A DNA stretch of 64,000 nt from contig CAIYLG010000035.1 in the NCBI GenBank assembly GCA_903927025.1, forward strand, positions 19,505-83,504, in the 5' to 3' direction. Source of the stretch: an uncultured Armatimonadota bacterium. Its GTDB lineage: Bacteria; Armatimonadota; Fimbriimonadia; Fimbriimonadales; Fimbriimonadaceae. Every line of letters begins with the position of its first letter. Position 1 is the stretch's first letter. A model generated the notes under the pieces. That model worked only from the letters and a program-made list of their open reading frames with translations, was not told the DNA's origin and ran no database searches. Positions 62,839-64,000 of this stretch are shown piece by piece. The translations under genes and the position numbers were made by a program.

Positions 62839-63620
62839 GAGCAATACAATAGGGCCGCATAGTCAACAACTACTTGAGCAGTGATCAAACCAGCTATCAC
62901 ACTGGTCCAAGGGTTCTTCGCCAACCATCCCAACTGCGTACCTAGCATTATGAACCCCGAAAGGATCGTCGGGGAAGCAATTAGCGCCTGTTGAAAGCCG
63001 TTTAAGCTTGTGCAACCAAGCGCAAGAGCCGCAAATCCTGCCGCGATACCTATACAAGTTAAAGTGGCAGCAGGATTTGTTCCAATACAAGCATTGAGTG
63101 TGGCACCGGCAATCGCTATGTAAAAAAGAGCAATTAGCCCCTCAGCAGTTGGCAAGTCAGCCTGATTAAAGGAAGCATTACCATCACGGTCAGCGCAAGA
63201 GACCGGCTTATTGGAGCAGTAGCTGAACCAATCGCCGCCATTTCTGCTAGGGTCTTCACTGATGAACCGCCCACTTGTCGGCTCGTAGTATCTCACCCGC
63301 ATATAGGTAAGTCCAGATTCATCATCCTGCTTGTGCCCCAAACTGGCGCAATACCTCCCCTTCAGATCTCCAGTGGCCGCTCCGCGACGAATGAGACCCC
63401 ACGCATCGAACGTCCGAAGCGCGGAATACGCGTACCCGCCAGTTCCTTGCTTGTTCAGAGTCGAGATCATGTTGCCGTGGGCATCGTAGAGCGGATAGTT
63501 GACCGAGGTCGCTCCGCTCTGCGTGACGTACATCGCGTCGATGCCCCTTGGCCCGATGCCGTAGTCGGTCACCTTCGAAACGGTTCCATTGGCGGCGAAG
63601 TCGAGGTCTTCCATCCCCAT
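62835..63620 (-). CDS. RHS repeat-associated core C-terminal part with hydrophobic variable tip
   Basis: 261 codons after an in-frame TAG. Residues 1-130 are RHS core: VNYPLYDAHGNMISTLN, LRTFDAWGLIRRG, YCASLGHKQDDESGLTYMRVRYYEPTSGRFISEDPSRNGGDWFSYCSNKPVSCADRDG. The rest (about 120 residues) is a variable tip with three or four hydrophobic stretches (LIALFYIAIAGATLNAC, CIGIAAGFAALALGC, SPTILSGFIMLGTQLGW, TSVIAGLITAQVVVDYAALL). No known nuclease or deaminase motif is visible. A pore-forming or membrane-targeting toxin is possible. It is most likely the 3-prime end of one gene with 63621-64000, cut by a nonsense codon. Confidence 0.8.
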   Translation of the reverse strand: MGMEDLDFAANGTVSKVTDYGIGPRGIDAMYVTQSGATSVNYPLYDAHGNMISTLNKQGTGGYAYSALRTFDAWGLIRRGAATGDLKGRYCASLGHKQDDESGLTYMRVRYYEPTSGRFISEDPSRNGGDWFSYCSNKPVSCADRDGNASFNQADLPTAEGLIALFYIAIAGATLNACIGTNPAATLTCIGIAAGFAALALGCTSLNGFQQALIASPTILSGFIMLGTQLGWLAKNPWTSVIAGLITAQVVVDYAALLYCS

Positions 63621-64000
63621 CTAGCCGTCGTATCGGTAGCTGGTGGAGCCCGTCGAGTTCGACTTGCTCACCTGCATCCCGTCGGCGCGGTACACGTAGT
63701 TGGTGACTCCCGATGACGACGTTAACGATGTCATGCGGTTGAGGATGTCCCAGCCGTAAGACGTCGATCCTTCTGTAATCCTGTTGCCGAGGATATCATT
63801 CGTAACCGTTGTTCCACCAAGACTAGTGGCACGGTTGAGATTGTCGGTCACGGCATCATTTCGGTTGCCCGCCGCATCGTAGCTCCACGTGGGGCTCGCA
63901 TTCGCGAGGCCGTCTCCGTAGCTGGCCGCCGTCAGGTAGTCGAGTTGGGCGTCGTACCCGTAGGTATCCGTCTGGGATGTGGTCCAGGATGCAGAGCCGG
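63621..64000 (-). pseudogene. RHS/YD-repeat protein, upstream part ending in an in-frame TAG (runs off right edge)
   Basis: Open on the minus strand from the right window edge, with YD-repeat phrases TYGYDAQLDYLTAASYGDG, TWSYDAAGNRNDAVTDNLNR, TSYGWDILNRMTSL and YVYRADGMQVSKSNSTGSTSYRYDG. At 63621-63623 the frame meets TAG, then continues in the same frame as MGMEDLDF. RHS proteins normally read YDGQMGMEDL here, so a single C-to-T change of CAG (Gln) explains it. The gene is either a pseudogene, a phase-variable or recoded form, or contains a sequencing error. Confidence 0.85.

Noticed and set aside
63621..63623. Genetic recoding of TAG (for example pyrrolysine)
   Set aside because: Only one in-frame TAG seen; most other genes use TAG or TAA as normal stops, and no suppressor tRNA or pyl gene is visible.
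1..64000. tRNA, rRNA, CRISPR arrays, prophage or insertion sequences
   Set aside because: No cloverleaf with a TTCRA arm, no spaced direct repeats of CRISPR form and no transposase or phage structural genes were found by eye.

Overview
The window looks like chromosomal DNA of a member of the Armatimonadota, most probably class Fimbriimonadia (Fimbriimonas-like). The basis is moderate-to-high GC, two type II pseudopilin-like proteins with the [18 protein letters not shown] head followed by FPVFAQAK, an Ala rather than Gly before the cleavage site, few clear Shine-Dalgarno sites, and a gene stock rich in secreted glycosidases and Gfo/Idh/MocA-type enzymes. This assignment is inference from protein style; no rRNA or marker tree was available. 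No tRNA, rRNA, CRISPR array, insertion sequence or prophage was seen.

Layout. 1-4.2 kb: partial sialate O-acetylesterase, a sugar-isomerase-like TIM barrel and a first M32 carboxypeptidase. 4.2-6.5 kb: small membrane proteins and a DUF433/DUF5615 toxin-antitoxin-like pair lying between two copies of a hairpin repeat. 6.5-9.8 kb: a second M32 carboxypeptidase and a DUF2089-DUF4097 operon. 9.8-14.7 kb: flavin-dependent halogenase-like enzyme, small lipoprotein, pseudopilin, TPR-sulfotransferase. 14.8-25.3 kb: mostly housekeeping (EVE protein, pgk, site-2 protease, hisS, a soluble hybrid histidine kinase, recQ) and a ferritin-like/VIT1 iron transporter. 25.4-29.2 kb: FUSC-SDR-Gfo/Idh operon. 29.4-32 kb: two proteins of unknown function, one with a secretin/TonB short N-terminal (STN)-like domain. 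32.2-39.6 kb: tandem LacI regulators, small membrane protein, second pseudopilin and two more halogenase paralogues. 40-45 kb: a complete RbsBAC-type sugar ABC transporter facing an orphan, degenerate RbsA-like ATPase. 45-47.5 kb: outer-membrane-like, SnoaL-like and small membrane proteins. 47.7-52.5 kb: a GH95/DUF5703-like hydrolase and a GH29 alpha-L-fucosidase. 52.5-57 kb: ClC transporter with RCK_C domain, then a TetR regulator divergent from YceI, membrane and VOC genes. 57-61.6 kb: Tat-exported GH116 glycosidase, zinc-ribbon coiled-coil protein, lipoprotein. 61.6-64 kb: a visibly more AT-rich accessory end with an RHS/YD-repeat gene, broken by an in-frame TAG, and two small multispanning membrane proteins.

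How the parts fit. The sialate esterase, fucosidase, GH95-like and GH116 enzymes, the sugar ABC transporter, LacI regulators, SDR, Gfo/Idh and isomerase-like enzymes suggest scavenging of decorated, fucose-bearing polysaccharides. Two further themes stand out. First, a pseudopilin gene lies next to a halogenase-like flavoenzyme at two separate loci. Second, the RHS end looks like a polymorphic toxin-immunity locus whose toxin tip is a hydrophobic domain and whose likely immunity proteins are membrane proteins. Many intergenic gaps carry clusters of short perfect hairpins with tiny loops, a genome-level repeat habit not explained by the genes.
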